36,456 bases of DNA. Origin: Gemmatimonadota bacterium (GTDB taxonomy: Bacteria > Gemmatimonadota > Gemmatimonadetes > Palauibacterales > Palauibacteraceae). The notes under the pieces were generated by a model. The model saw nothing but the letters and a program-made list of their open reading frames with translations. It did not search any database and was not told the DNA's origin. This document shows positions 1 through 8,787 of the stretch, in pieces (within the stretch, counting starts at the first letter, position 1; every line of letters starts with the position of its first letter). The position numbers were made by a program, and so were the translations under genes. Location: NCBI GenBank assembly GCA_029861425.1, contig JAOTZH010000014.1, positions 1-36,456 of the forward strand, in the 5' to 3' direction.

Positions 1-1671
1 GGCCGAATCAGTCCCCCACGCCTCGGGTCTCCGGACACCGCCGTGACCTTCGTTCTGATCGTGGGCCTTCTCGGACTGCCGGTGGTGGTGGTGCTGGCAT
101 GGGTCTACCAGATCACGCCGGATGGCGTCCGGCGAACGTCGATCGACGATGCCGTTCCCCCTTCGGGCTCAGGGTCCTATCTGGTCGCGGCCTCCGTCCT
201 CGCTGTGGTACTCGCGGCAGGTTGGTGGATCGTCTGGGGGCGTGCCAGCGCCGACACGGCGAACGCCGTTTCGGCCAGCTCCAACCCACGCTCCGTCGCG
301 GTGCTCCCCTTTCGCGACCAGAGCCCGGCACGCGACCAGGCCTATCTAGGTGAGGGGCTCGCGGAGGAGATCCTCACGGCACTCGCCAGGGTCCCTGACC
401 TGCGCGTGGTAGCCGCCCAGTCGTCGTTCGCCATGGCGACGGCGACGATCGACGAGATCGAACAACAGCTCAGCGTCACGCACGTCCTGTCGGGAAGCGT
501 TCGGACCGACGACGGAAGCGCCCGAATCAGCGCGCGTCTCACGGAGGTCATCACGGAGGAGGTGGCCTGGCAGAGGGAGTTCTCGCTCGAACTGAGCAAC
601 GTTTTGGAAGCCCAGGAACAGATCGCGCGAGCGGTCGTGGACGTCATGGAGATTGAGCTCGGCGCGGTGGGCGCCGATGGCCTGATGGGCGCCTCGACCA
701 CGAACGAGGTCGCCCACCAGGAGTATCTACGGGGGCTCCGGTTGTGGAACCGGCGGTCGGAGTCCGATGTCCTTTCCGCGATCGAGCACTTCCGGAACGC
801 TGTCTCGCTTGATCCCGACTACGCCGCGGCCTGGGCCGGGCTGGCCTACGCCTACCTCGTCCTGCCCGAGTATTCGCCCGACGCGGATGTCATTCGTATG
901 CGTGAACAGTCGGCGGCAGCAGCCCAACGTGCTCTGGAAATCGACCCGGATCAGACGGATGCGCTCACGGCGATGGGGTGGGGCCGGATGATCCACGACT
1001 ACGACTGGGAGACGGCGGAGGACCTCATCGCCCGGTCGCTGTCTCTCGACTCGACCAACGTAAACGCCCTCCACTGGCAATCACACGTCGTCTCGTGGCA
1101 AGGTCGTCACGACGAGGCAATCGCGCTGGCCCGGAAAGGCGTCAATCAGGATCCGTTATCATCGATCATGCGGCAGAACCTCGTCTTCATCCTGATGGAG
1201 GCACGCCTGTATGAGGAGGCTCTCCGCGAGGCGGAGAGGATCATCGCCGACGAACCGGCCCTCGAATTCAGGCGCACCGTATGGAACATCAATGCTCGGC
1301 TGGGCCGACACGCGGCCGCCGCTGACGCCCTCGAAGTGTGGATCACTAGCAGGGGTGTGGACCTGACCACGGCGAACGAACTCGCTCGTGAGTATCGGGT
1401 GGCCGCCGCCGACTTCGCGTCGAGCGGACAGGCGAGCAGACTGACCCGCCAGCTCGTCGAGCGAGCTCGCCTCGGTCTGGAGATCGAGGGACAGCTTCAC
1501 GCGTCCGTGGGCGACGCCGAAGCTACACTCAATGTCCTCGAGCGTGGATATCGCGAGAGAGCGGGCGCTCGCAGTCTGCTCAGCGTGCGTATCAACCCCC
1601 TGTACGAGTTTCTCCTGGGCAACCCGCGTTTCGAGGAGCTTGTACGGCAGGTCGGACTGTCGACCCCGTGA
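1..1671 (+). CDS. TolB-N-like/TPR membrane protein, 5' end outside window
   Basis: The reading frame is open to the first base. The residues before the first possible start (GTG at 43) already fit the family, in which a loop ending GLPDW-xVTFV leads into this membrane segment, so the gene is cut by the window edge. Counting from the GTG, a membrane segment lies at about 1-20 and ends AWVYQITPDGVRR, the usual junction of this family. A second lies at about 43-66. A TolB-N/FlgO-like domain follows (SVAVLPFRDQS, then YLGEGLAEEILTALARV, about 84-210), then tetratricopeptide repeats to about 480. Such proteins often form the sensory or scaffold half of cyclase or HTH regulators, but no catalytic domain is visible here. 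The role is unknown; a periplasmic protein-protein interaction scaffold is the likely reading. Confidence 0.85.
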   Translation, partial: GRISPPRLGSPDTAVTFVLIVGLLGLPVVVVLAWVYQITPDGVRRTSIDDAVPPSGSGSYLVAASVLAVVLAAGWWIVWGRASADTANAVSASSNPRSVAVLPFRDQSPARDQAYLGEGLAEEILTALARVPDLRVVAAQSSFAMATATIDEIEQQLSVTHVLSGSVRTDDGSARISARLTEVITEEVAWQREFSLELSNVLEAQEQIARAVVDVMEIELGAVGADGLMGASTTNEVAHQEYLRGLRLWNRRSESDVLSAIEHFRNAVSLDPDYAAAWAGLAYAYLVLPEYSPDADVIRMREQSAAAAQRALEIDPDQTDALTAMGWGRMIHDYDWETAEDLIARSLSLDSTNVNALHWQSHVVSWQGRHDEAIALARKGVNQDPLSSIMRQNLVFILMEARLYEEALREAERIIADEPALEFRRTVWNINARLGRHAAAADALEVWITSRGVDLTTANELAREYRVAAADFASSGQASRLTRQLVERARLGLEIEGQLHASVGDAEATLNVLERGYRERAGARSLLSVRINPLYEFLLGNPRFEELVRQVGLSTP

Positions 1672-1750
1672 GGTTGGCCGTCGCCTTCGCGCTCCCCAGA
1701 TTCCCGACAAGCGCGTGTGCCCGCAGTCGCCACTCGAGAGAGAACAGGAC

Positions 1751-3058
1751 ATGACGAAGGACTACGACGCGATCGTCATCGGGACCGGCATCATCGGCAC
1801 CTGCACCGGGTTCGAGCTGGCAAAACGCGGGTTTAAAACGCTCAACGTCGACAAGCTCCCCGCCGCCGGGTACGGCTCGACGTCGAACACGTGCGCGATC
1901 ATCCGCCTCCATTACAGCACCCCGGCCGGAGTCGCGATGGCGCGCGAGTCCTACTTCTACTGGATCGACTGGGGGAAGTACATCGGGGCGTACGACGAGT
2001 CCGGCTATGCCAAGTACATCAATACCGGCTGCCTCGTCACGAAAACCGAGAAGAACCACTACCTCGCGAACGTCATGGCCAGTCTCGACGAACTGAACGT
2101 CGTGTACGAGGAACTCGACGCGGAAGGCATGCGTCGGCGGCTGGGTCTTATCGACACCCGGGCGTACGGACCTCCTGTAGCGGCCGCTGATCCCGGCTTC
2201 GGCAAACCTACCGGAGACGACGTTGCCGGCGCGGTCTACATCCCGGAGTCGGGGTACATCAACGATCCACAGCTCTCCTGCCACAACGTGCAGCGGGGGT
2301 GCGAGGCTATCGGCGGCGAGTTTCGGTTCAATGCCGAGGTCGTGGAGATCCTGCAGGAAAGCGGGCGGACCGAAGGCGTCCGACTGGCGGACGGATCGGA
2401 AATCCGCGCTCCGGTCGTCGTGAATGTCGGTGGTCCTCACTCGTTCGTGATCAACCGGATGGCAGGTGTCGAGGAGGGCATGAACATCAAGACGCGTGCA
2501 CTCAAGCAGGAGGTCTGTCACGTGCCGGCACCCGAGGGCATCGACTACAACGCGCTCGGCATGCTGATCTCCGATGGGGATGTCGGCTGCTACTCCAGGC
2601 CCGAGGTCGGAAACCACATCCTCATCGGGTCCGAAGACCCGCCATGCGACGACTTCGAGTGGGTCGCAGACCCCGACAACTACGACAACACGTTCAGCGG
2701 TCAGTGGCAGACGCAGGTCATGCGCGAAGCACAGCGGCTGCAGGGACTACCGATCCCGGAGACGCAGCAGGGGCTGGTGGACCTGTACGACGTGTCTGAC
2801 GACTGGATTCCCATCTACGACAAGTCCGACCTGCCCGGCTTCTACATGGCGGTCGGCACCTCCGGCAATCAGTACAAGAACGGTCCCGTGGCCGGGCAGC
2901 TGATGGCGCATCTCATCGAGAGGGTCGAAGGCGGGCACGACCACGACGCCGAGCCCCTCCAGTTCCATATGAAGTACGTGGACCGCGACTGCGACGTCGG
3001 CTTCTTCAGCCGGCTGCGGACGATCAATCCGGATTCGTCGTTCTCCGTGATTGGCTGA
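1751..3058 (+). CDS. DAO-family FAD-dependent oxidoreductase, 435 aa
   Basis: The N-terminus holds a dinucleotide-binding motif (AIVIGTGIIGTCTGFELAKRG, about residues 6-26) followed by an acidic strand end, typical of the D-amino acid oxidase/sarcosine oxidase beta fold. The C-terminal GTSGNQYKNGPVAGQLMA is the usual FAD-closing motif of the family. I chose ATG 1751 because the GxGxxG motif follows closely and a GAGAGAG purine run precedes it; the open frame upstream to 1532 lacks family resemblance. It overlaps or abuts soxB and is transcribed with it. The enzyme probably oxidises an N-methyl or other secondary amine amino acid, perhaps as a separate oxidase or an extra beta-like subunit. 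The substrate cannot be read from sequence. Confidence 0.88.
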   Translation: MTKDYDAIVIGTGIIGTCTGFELAKRGFKTLNVDKLPAAGYGSTSNTCAIIRLHYSTPAGVAMARESYFYWIDWGKYIGAYDESGYAKYINTGCLVTKTEKNHYLANVMASLDELNVVYEELDAEGMRRRLGLIDTRAYGPPVAAADPGFGKPTGDDVAGAVYIPESGYINDPQLSCHNVQRGCEAIGGEFRFNAEVVEILQESGRTEGVRLADGSEIRAPVVVNVGGPHSFVINRMAGVEEGMNIKTRALKQEVCHVPAPEGIDYNALGMLISDGDVGCYSRPEVGNHILIGSEDPPCDDFEWVADPDNYDNTFSGQWQTQVMREAQRLQGLPIPETQQGLVDLYDVSDDWIPIYDKSDLPGFYMAVGTSGNQYKNGPVAGQLMAHLIERVEGGHDHDAEPLQFHMKYVDRDCDVGFFSRLRTINPDSSFSVIG

Positions 3059-3083
3059 CACCCGCGACGACCGGCGACCGACC

Positions 3084-4322
3084 GTGTTCGAGATTTTGCG
3101 ACCGGGGTTCCTGAAGCTCGACCGGCTCTGGGAAGAGCGGCCGATGAAGCGTCACTACGACGTGGTAATCATCGGTGGCGGCATCCACGGACTCGCGACC
3201 GCCTACTATCTCGCGAAGAACCACGGCGTCGAAGACATCGCGGTCCTCGAGAAGAACTACATCGGATTTGGGGGCTCGGGCCGGAACACGGCGATCGTCC
3301 GCGCGAATCAACGCACTCGGGAGAACGTGCGGCTCTACGACGAGGGGCTGAAGCTCTGGCCGGACCTCACGGACGAGCTCGACTTCAATCTGATGTTCTT
3401 CAACTGCGGGAACCTCAATCTCGCCCACAGCGAAGCGGCCCTGAGTTCGTTCCGTCTGTCGATCAACACGGCGAATTTCTGCGGCGTGAAGTCCGAGCTC
3501 CTCGATCGCGAGTCCTGCAAGGAGCTGATACCCGCACTCGATGTGAGCGACCGCCCCCGTCTTCCGATCCTCGGCGGCATGTATCACCCGCCCGGGGGCG
3601 TGCTGCGACACGACGCCGTCGTCTGGGGCCTCGCGAAGGGAGCGAGCGCGCACGGAGCATCGATCCAGCAGGGGGTCGGCGTCTCGGCGATCGACACGGA
3701 CGCGGGTCACGTGACGGGGGTCCAGACCAACAAGGGGCCGATCACCTGTAACAAGCTCGCGATCATGGCGGGCGGATACGGGGCGGCGGTCTGCGCGATG
3801 CTGGATATCGAGCTCCCGATCCATCCCCTCACGATCCAGGCGATGGTCACGCAGCCGCTCAAGCCGTTCCTGAACCACGTGATCAGCTCCGGCGGCTATC
3901 ACATCTACGCCAATCAGACGCTCAAGGGCGAGATCGCCTGCGGGGCGCACATGGATCCCCAGGTGAACTACACGACGGACGCGACGGCCTGGTACTTCAA
4001 ACACCAGGCAGAGGCCATGGTCGAGCTCCTCCCGTGTCTGGAGCGCGTTCGCTTCCTCCGGATCTGGGCGGGACTCGCGGACATGACGCCGGACATGGCC
4101 CCCATTCTCGAGGGGAACCTGGAGTTCGACGGGCTCTATCTCGATTGCGGCTGGGGGTACTTCGGCTTCAAGTCGGGCCCGGTGACGGGCAAATACATGG
4201 CCGAGTACATCGCTCGCGAGGAGCGACCGGACATCCTCGGACCGTTCACGCTCGATCGGTTCCTGCGGAACCGCTACATGGGCGAGACGGCCACGACCAT
4301 GAAGTACGGTCACTATGACTGA
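3084..4322 (+). CDS. soxB: Heterotetrameric sarcosine oxidase beta subunit (SoxB-like)
   Basis: This is the catalytic flavin subunit that oxidises sarcosine, or N-methylglutamate in the homologous Mgd enzyme, to an imine. The FAD motif DVVIIGGGIHGLATAYYLAK lies at about residues 26-45. A GGVLRHDAVVWG segment around His176 matches the conserved His that carries covalent FMN in characterised SoxB. The C-terminal CGWGYFGFKSGPVTGKYMAEY is also typical. Start choice: characterised SoxB proteins have an extension ending about 25 residues before the FAD motif, and FEILRPGF here resembles it, which favours GTG 3084 (or TTG 3051, overlapping the previous stop). ATG 3144 has a better ribosome site (GGAAGAG) but would remove the extension. 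Note that this soxB is unrelated to the sulfur-oxidation gene of the same name. Confidence 0.9.
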   Translation: MFEILRPGFLKLDRLWEERPMKRHYDVVIIGGGIHGLATAYYLAKNHGVEDIAVLEKNYIGFGGSGRNTAIVRANQRTRENVRLYDEGLKLWPDLTDELDFNLMFFNCGNLNLAHSEAALSSFRLSINTANFCGVKSELLDRESCKELIPALDVSDRPRLPILGGMYHPPGGVLRHDAVVWGLAKGASAHGASIQQGVGVSAIDTDAGHVTGVQTNKGPITCNKLAIMAGGYGAAVCAMLDIELPIHPLTIQAMVTQPLKPFLNHVISSGGYHIYANQTLKGEIACGAHMDPQVNYTTDATAWYFKHQAEAMVELLPCLERVRFLRIWAGLADMTPDMAPILEGNLEFDGLYLDCGWGYFGFKSGPVTGKYMAEYIAREERPDILGPFTLDRFLRNRYMGETATTMKYGHYD

Positions 4323-4370
4323 GCGCATGCGACGGCATGCGGGGCGCTACGCCGTGCCGGGTAGGGGCCC

Positions 4371-4667
4371 ATGACCTTCCGGATCACATGCCCGGTGTGC
4401 GGCAGCCGGGACGTCTATGAATTCACCTACGGCGGGCACGAGCGCGGCCCGCGGCCGGCGCAGGAGGGGCTGAGCGCCGAGGAGCACTTCCGCTGGGCGC
4501 AGTTTCGGACGACGCGCGCCGAGGCCCAGGAAGAGTGGTGGTATCACGGCGCGGGGTGCGGGGTGTGGTTCTCGATGTGGCGGAATCCCGCCACGAACCG
4601 GGAGGAGAGACCGGAGCCCGTGGACGCTCGTGGCACGGGGCCCACGACGGAGGGCGACGGTGAATAG
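4371..4667 (+). CDS. soxD: Sarcosine oxidase delta subunit (SoxD-like), 98 aa
   Basis: This small zinc-binding subunit contacts the alpha subunit in heterotetrameric sarcosine oxidase. The expected ligands are present: Cys7 and Cys10 in CPVC, then His59 and Cys63 in YHGAGCGVWF, the spacing known for the family. The FTYGGHERGPRP stretch and length (about 90-100 aa) also fit. ATG 4371 follows a GTAGGGG purine run. It sits between soxB and soxA, the standard BDA order, and its 3' end overlaps the soxA start by 8 bases. The last 25 residues, rich in Pro, Glu and Thr, go beyond the usual core. Confidence 0.92.
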   Translation: MTFRITCPVCGSRDVYEFTYGGHERGPRPAQEGLSAEEHFRWAQFRTTRAEAQEEWWYHGAGCGVWFSMWRNPATNREERPEPVDARGTGPTTEGDGE

Positions 4668-7600
4668 GCTACCGGCCACTCCGACCCAGAAGATCGATCA
4701 CGATCGACGCATCCGTTTCGTGTTTGCCGGGCGCCAGCTCGAGGGACTGAAGGCCGACACGGTCGCCTCCGCGCTCTGGGCCGCCGGGGTCCGGACATGG
4801 AGCCGAAGCTTCGAGTACCACCGGCCCCGAGGCCTCTACGACCTCGAAGGCGAAGGCGCGAGCGGCCTCGTTTCGATCGACGGCGTTCCCAACAGATCGG
4901 CGGGGACGACGCTGCTCGAGCGGGGGATGACGATCGCCGCTCAGAACGTCAGCGGGAGCCCCGACCGGGACGTATACGGAGCGCTCGACCGCTTCGACCG
5001 CTGGATGCCCGCCGGCTTCTACTATCGCTTGTTCCACCGGCCGTACCGGGCCTGGCCCTTCTTTCAGGACCGGATGCGAGCGCTCGCCGGTCTCGGCCGT
5101 CTCGACGTCGACGCCCGGCACGACCCCGGAGTTCGAACCGAGTGGTACATGAACGCCGATGTCGCGGTCGTCGGCGGCGGTGCGGCGGGGATGTCCGCGG
5201 CACTGGCGGCCGCCGAGCACGTCGATCGTGTCTGTCTCTTCGAGGCGCGGCCGTGGCTCGGCGGGCACCTCGATTGGCGAGTGCGCGAAGTCGGTGGACG
5301 CCCTCTTCGCGAACGCGCGATCGAGCTCGCTCGCCAGGTCGCCGGGCACTCCTCCATCCGAGTGCTGACCCATGCTCCGGTCACGGGTGTCTGGGGAGAG
5401 AACCTCGTGACCGGCTTCCAGGTCGGGCCGCGCGGCGACGGGGGCGCCACCGAAGGCTATGACGAGCGTCACTGGGAGTGTCGAGCGCACACGATCGTCG
5501 TGGCCACGGGTGCCCTGGAGCGACCGCTCGTCTTCGAGGCGAACGATCGACCGGGTGTGATGCAGGTGGACACCGCGTGGCGGCTCGCGCGGCACTACGG
5601 GGTCCGCCCCGGTGAACAGATCGTGTTTTCGACCGCGGACGACCTCGCGCTCGAGGCCGCCGCCGACCTGGCCGACCTCGGGGTCCAGATCGTCGCGGTG
5701 GCCGATGCGCGCCCCGAGGGACTCGACGGTGAGCTCGCTGCGCGTTTGAGAGACCTCGGCGTCGAGCTCATGCCGGGCTCGGCCGCGGCGGCGGTCGGGG
5801 GGCGCCGGGGTGTGACCGGGGTCGAGATCGCGCCACTCGAAGGCGGCCAGGCCAGGTCGTTTCCGTGCGACGTGGTCGTCGCCGCCGCGGGGCGTCAGCC
5901 CGAGATCGGGGTCCTCTCGAGCGCGGGCGCCGGGTTCGAGTACTCCGCGCACGCGGCGGCCTTCGTACCGAAGAGCCTGCCGGACGGCGTGTTTCCAGCC
6001 GGCCGGGTGCTCGGGCTCACGGACGTCGAGGCGATCGAGGCCTCGGGCGTCGTCGCCGGTCTGAACGCCGCCACGGCGTGCGGGGCCCTCGCTCGTTCCG
6101 GGTCCGGAGACGGCGAGTCTCGCGATGCCGACGAACGCGCGCTCGGCTCCGCTATCCGCGACGCGGAAGGGCGGCTCGCGGGGCTGCCCGGGCCGGCCGC
6201 TGGCTCGGGTCATGTCAGGGGACCGATGACCGGGAAGGGCCGGAAGGCGTTTCTGGACTACGACGAGGACGGCACGTGGAAGAACGCCGCGCAGTGCGTG
6301 GAACAGGGGTTCGATGTGCCCGAGCTCGCGAAGCGCTTCGGAAACTTCGGACTCGGGCCCGGTCAGTACCGGGTTCCGGGACAGAATCTCGCCATGGCCA
6401 TGGCCGAGCTGACGGGACGACCGGTCGGCGACATCCAGTGCACCACCGTGCGGCCCCCGCTCATCCCGCCGTCGCTCGCGACGCTCGTCGGACCCGGACA
6501 CGATGTCCACAAGAGGACGCCGCTGCACGAGGATCAGACGGCGCGGGGTGCGATCTTCCGACAGGCGGGCGCGTGGAAACGGGCCAGATACTTCAGCGAC
6601 GATTTCAGTTGCCGCGAAGAGATTCGCAACGTCCGTGAGAACGTCGGACTCCTCGACAGCTCGCCTCTCGGGAAGTTCCGCGTCTTCGGGCCGGACGCGC
6701 TCAGGGCGCTTCAGCGTGTCTACATCTCGAACATGACCGCGGTCGGCGAAGGGCGCTGCAAGTACGCCGCGATGTGCAACGACACGGGCAACATCATCGA
6801 TGACGGCGTCGTGACGCGGGTCGGGCGAGACGACTTCTACTTCACGACCAGCTCGAATCGCGCTGGCGGGACGGTCGAGTGGTTCCGGTACCACACGCGA
6901 TACGACGGGTGGGACTACAACCTGGTGAACCTCACCGACAACCTGGCGTCGATAAACATCGCCGGTCCCAACGCGCGTGCCGTACTCTCCAGGGTCACGG
7001 ATTCCGATCTCTCCGGCGGCGCCTTTCCCTACATGGGCTATCGCGAGATTCAGGTGGGCGATTCGATCCCGGCCCGATGCCTCCGACTGGGCTTCGTCGG
7101 GGAGCTCTCCTACGAGCTCCACTTCCTCGCGAGCTACGCCCAACATGTATGGGACCTGTTGATGGACGCCGGAGCGGAGTTCGGGATCGGGCCGTTCGGG
7201 CTCGAGGCGCAAAACTGCATGCGGGCCGAGAAGGGCCATATCATCATCGGGACCGAGTCGGAGCAGCGCGTCACGCTTCTGGATATCGGGATGGGCTGGA
7301 TGTGGGATCGCTCGGACACCGAGTCGCGGAAGGTCGGGGCCCCGGCGCTTCGGGCGTGCGCCGACCAGACCGATCGACTGAAGCTCGTCGGACTTCGTCT
7401 CGACGACACAGCTGGTCGGAAATCTCCCGAGGGGCCCGCTGACGGCGCGCTGGTCACCGCGAGAGAAGAAATCCTCGGCTACGTGTGCACGACGCGATAC
7501 AGCGAGTCGCTCGGCTGGCGATACGCTCTGGCTCTGGTCCGTGACGGCAGGGCGGAGCGCGGCACATCGGTGGAGCTCTTCCAGGATCTGGGCGACGGCC

Positions 7601-7671
7601 CGCGCAGATTCGCGGCCATGGTGGTGCCACCGCACTTCTACGACCCCGACGGGGCCCGGCTCCGGGGATGA
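4660..7671 (+). CDS. soxA: Heterotetrameric sarcosine oxidase alpha subunit (SoxA-like), 1003 aa
   Basis: The large subunit binds NAD+ and tetrahydrofolate and turns the imine intermediate into the amino acid plus 5,10-methylene-tetrahydrofolate. Domains in order: an N-terminal Fer2_4-like fold (FVFAGRQLEGLKADTVASAL, about 20-105) with no cluster cysteines, as in known SoxA; a Rossmann domain with VVGGGAAGMSAA at about 171-182; a second pyridine-nucleotide half to about 480; and a GcvT-like folate-binding domain plus C-terminal barrel from about 645 to the end. GTG 4660 was chosen because GGAGGG lies 5 bases before it and the upstream frame only covers soxD. The length matches the usual 960-1010 residues. 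The end forms an ATGA overlap with the next gene. Confidence 0.93.
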   Translation: MNRLPATPTQKIDHDRRIRFVFAGRQLEGLKADTVASALWAAGVRTWSRSFEYHRPRGLYDLEGEGASGLVSIDGVPNRSAGTTLLERGMTIAAQNVSGSPDRDVYGALDRFDRWMPAGFYYRLFHRPYRAWPFFQDRMRALAGLGRLDVDARHDPGVRTEWYMNADVAVVGGGAAGMSAALAAAEHVDRVCLFEARPWLGGHLDWRVREVGGRPLRERAIELARQVAGHSSIRVLTHAPVTGVWGENLVTGFQVGPRGDGGATEGYDERHWECRAHTIVVATGALERPLVFEANDRPGVMQVDTAWRLARHYGVRPGEQIVFSTADDLALEAAADLADLGVQIVAVADARPEGLDGELAARLRDLGVELMPGSAAAAVGGRRGVTGVEIAPLEGGQARSFPCDVVVAAAGRQPEIGVLSSAGAGFEYSAHAAAFVPKSLPDGVFPAGRVLGLTDVEAIEASGVVAGLNAATACGALARSGSGDGESRDADERALGSAIRDAEGRLAGLPGPAAGSGHVRGPMTGKGRKAFLDYDEDGTWKNAAQCVEQGFDVPELAKRFGNFGLGPGQYRVPGQNLAMAMAELTGRPVGDIQCTTVRPPLIPPSLATLVGPGHDVHKRTPLHEDQTARGAIFRQAGAWKRARYFSDDFSCREEIRNVRENVGLLDSSPLGKFRVFGPDALRALQRVYISNMTAVGEGRCKYAAMCNDTGNIIDDGVVTRVGRDDFYFTTSSNRAGGTVEWFRYHTRYDGWDYNLVNLTDNLASINIAGPNARAVLSRVTDSDLSGGAFPYMGYREIQVGDSIPARCLRLGFVGELSYELHFLASYAQHVWDLLMDAGAEFGIGPFGLEAQNCMRAEKGHIIIGTESEQRVTLLDIGMGWMWDRSDTESRKVGAPALRACADQTDRLKLVGLRLDDTAGRKSPEGPADGALVTAREEILGYVCTTRYSESLGWRYALALVRDGRAERGTSVELFQDLGDGPRRFAAMVVPPHFYDPDGARLRG

Positions 7672-8324
7672 TGCACCAGACGCCGGCTCACCCGATTACC
7701 CCTCCGGAGCGACGCTCTCCGTTGCTGCTGCCGATCACCCCTCTCGAGACCGAGCGTCGGGACGGGTGGGAGGTCGTCCTCGAATACGAGGGCGAGGGCG
7801 AGGGACCCTGGCTGGTCGATCTTAGCCACCGGTCGCGCTGGGACGTGCAGGACCGCGCAATCGGGGAGGCGCGTCCGTTTGGGCTGGCGGTTCCGGAGGA
7901 ATGGGGAAGCGCACGCGAGTCGGACGGGCTGCTGATCAACCGGATGAACAGGACGCAGATCTCCATCTGGCATATCGGGCCGGGGGACGCGCCCCGGACG
8001 CGCGGGAGCGTCGATTCCACGGACACCACCGATTCGCATTGCTGGCTCGCAATCGTTGGGTTCGGGACGCCACGGGTCATGGAGGCGTTGACGAGCTTGG
8101 ATCTCTTCCCACCCGATCGCGCCGGGCCTCGTCTCACCCAGGGCCCCGTGCTCCATGTGCCGGCCCAGATCGTCACGTTCCCCGACGAGTGCGTCCTCAT
8201 TGCCGTCGCCAGGGGATATGGGCAGACGTTCGCCGAGGCGATTCTGCACTCGGCCGCGGACCTGGGGATCCGCCCGGGCGGGGAGCGGGCGTTCAGCCGC
8301 TGGCGGGACGGCCGACCGGGGTGA
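7668..8324 (+). CDS. soxG: Probable sarcosine oxidase gamma-like subunit (SoxG/MgdD position)
   Basis: This 218-residue protein starts at the ATG that shares ATGA with the soxA stop. Its place after soxA and its length fit the gamma subunit, a GcvT-related, poorly conserved partner that interfaces alpha and beta. The sequence itself gives only weak support: an N-terminal LLLPITPLETERR stretch, WLVDLSHRSRWDVQ resembling a GcvT-type strand, and a C-terminal segment (TFAEAILHSAADLGIRPGG) like the helix ending many GcvT-fold proteins. No cofactor motif is seen. I call it mainly from context; it could instead be a clade-specific accessory protein. Confidence 0.6.
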   Translation: MMHQTPAHPITPPERRSPLLLPITPLETERRDGWEVVLEYEGEGEGPWLVDLSHRSRWDVQDRAIGEARPFGLAVPEEWGSARESDGLLINRMNRTQISIWHIGPGDAPRTRGSVDSTDTTDSHCWLAIVGFGTPRVMEALTSLDLFPPDRAGPRLTQGPVLHVPAQIVTFPDECVLIAVARGYGQTFAEAILHSAADLGIRPGGERAFSRWRDGRPG

Positions 8325-8452
8325 TGCTGGTGGTCTCCCGGACGGGACATCAGATTCCGCCCGAACGTTCCGAACCGGAGACGAGGCGCATCGTCGCCGA
8401 CTCGGGATCGAACGCACACACGATTGCATCGAGCTAACGAAAAGGAGTGCCA

Positions 8453-8743
8453 GTGCAAGCTACCGCTCGCCACATCCTCGTGGATTCCGCCGAGACCGCC
8501 GAGTCTCTCAAGACCGAGATCGAGGGCGGCGCCGACTTCGGAGACATGGCGCGACAGCACTCCAGCTGTCCGTCATCTCGCGACGGGGGCGACCTCGGCG
8601 GGTTCGGACCCGGGATGATGGTCCCGGAATTCGACGAGGTGGTGTTCAGCGCCGAGGTCGGGAAGACGCATGGCCCCGTCCAGACCCAGTTCGGCTATCA
8701 CCTGATCGAGATCACCAGCCGCACCGAAGAGCCGCCGAGCTGA
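8453..8743 (+). CDS. ppiC: Parvulin-type peptidyl-prolyl cis-trans isomerase PpiC, 96 aa
   Basis: A single rotamase domain of about 95 residues, the size of cytosolic PpiC, that would isomerise Xaa-Pro bonds during folding. It has the complete parvulin pattern: ARHILVDS at the start, GADFGDMARQHSSCPS in the middle, then RDGGDLGGFGPGMMVPEFDEVVF and TQFGYHLIEI at the end. There is no signal peptide. GTG 8453 is preferred over GTG 8447 because AAAGGAG (8441-8447) is then spaced 5 bases. The 128 bases upstream, after soxG, contain no other gene that I recognise. A perfect inverted repeat follows the stop. Confidence 0.95.
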   Translation: MQATARHILVDSAETAESLKTEIEGGADFGDMARQHSSCPSSRDGGDLGGFGPGMMVPEFDEVVFSAEVGKTHGPVQTQFGYHLIEITSRTEEPPS

Positions 8744-8755
8744 CCCCCGGTCGGT

Positions 8756-8787
8756 CGACGTGAAGGGCGCGCTAGCCCTTCACGTCG
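8756..8787. terminator. Perfect 13-bp inverted repeat between convergent genes
   Basis: CGACGTGAAGGGC (8756-8768) and its exact complement (8775-8787) flank a six-base loop, GCGCTA. The hairpin sits 13 bases after the ppiC stop, and its loop contains the minus-strand stop codon (CTA, 8772-8774) of the convergent membrane protein gene. No T-run follows on either side, so it may be a bidirectional stem-only terminator or 3'-end stabiliser. Confidence 0.6.

Noticed and set aside
3024-4328. A 434-codon minus-strand frame opposite soxB, and a 450-codon plus-strand frame (27596-28948) opposite the TPR lipoprotein
   Set aside because: Composition is Arg- and Val-rich without motifs, and they overlap well-supported genes over their whole length.
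4669-7635. A 988-codon open frame on the minus strand opposite soxA
   Set aside because: The Arg/Asp/Val-rich product has no recognisable motif and mirrors codon bias of the high-GC soxA frame. soxA itself is a complete, motif-bearing gene.
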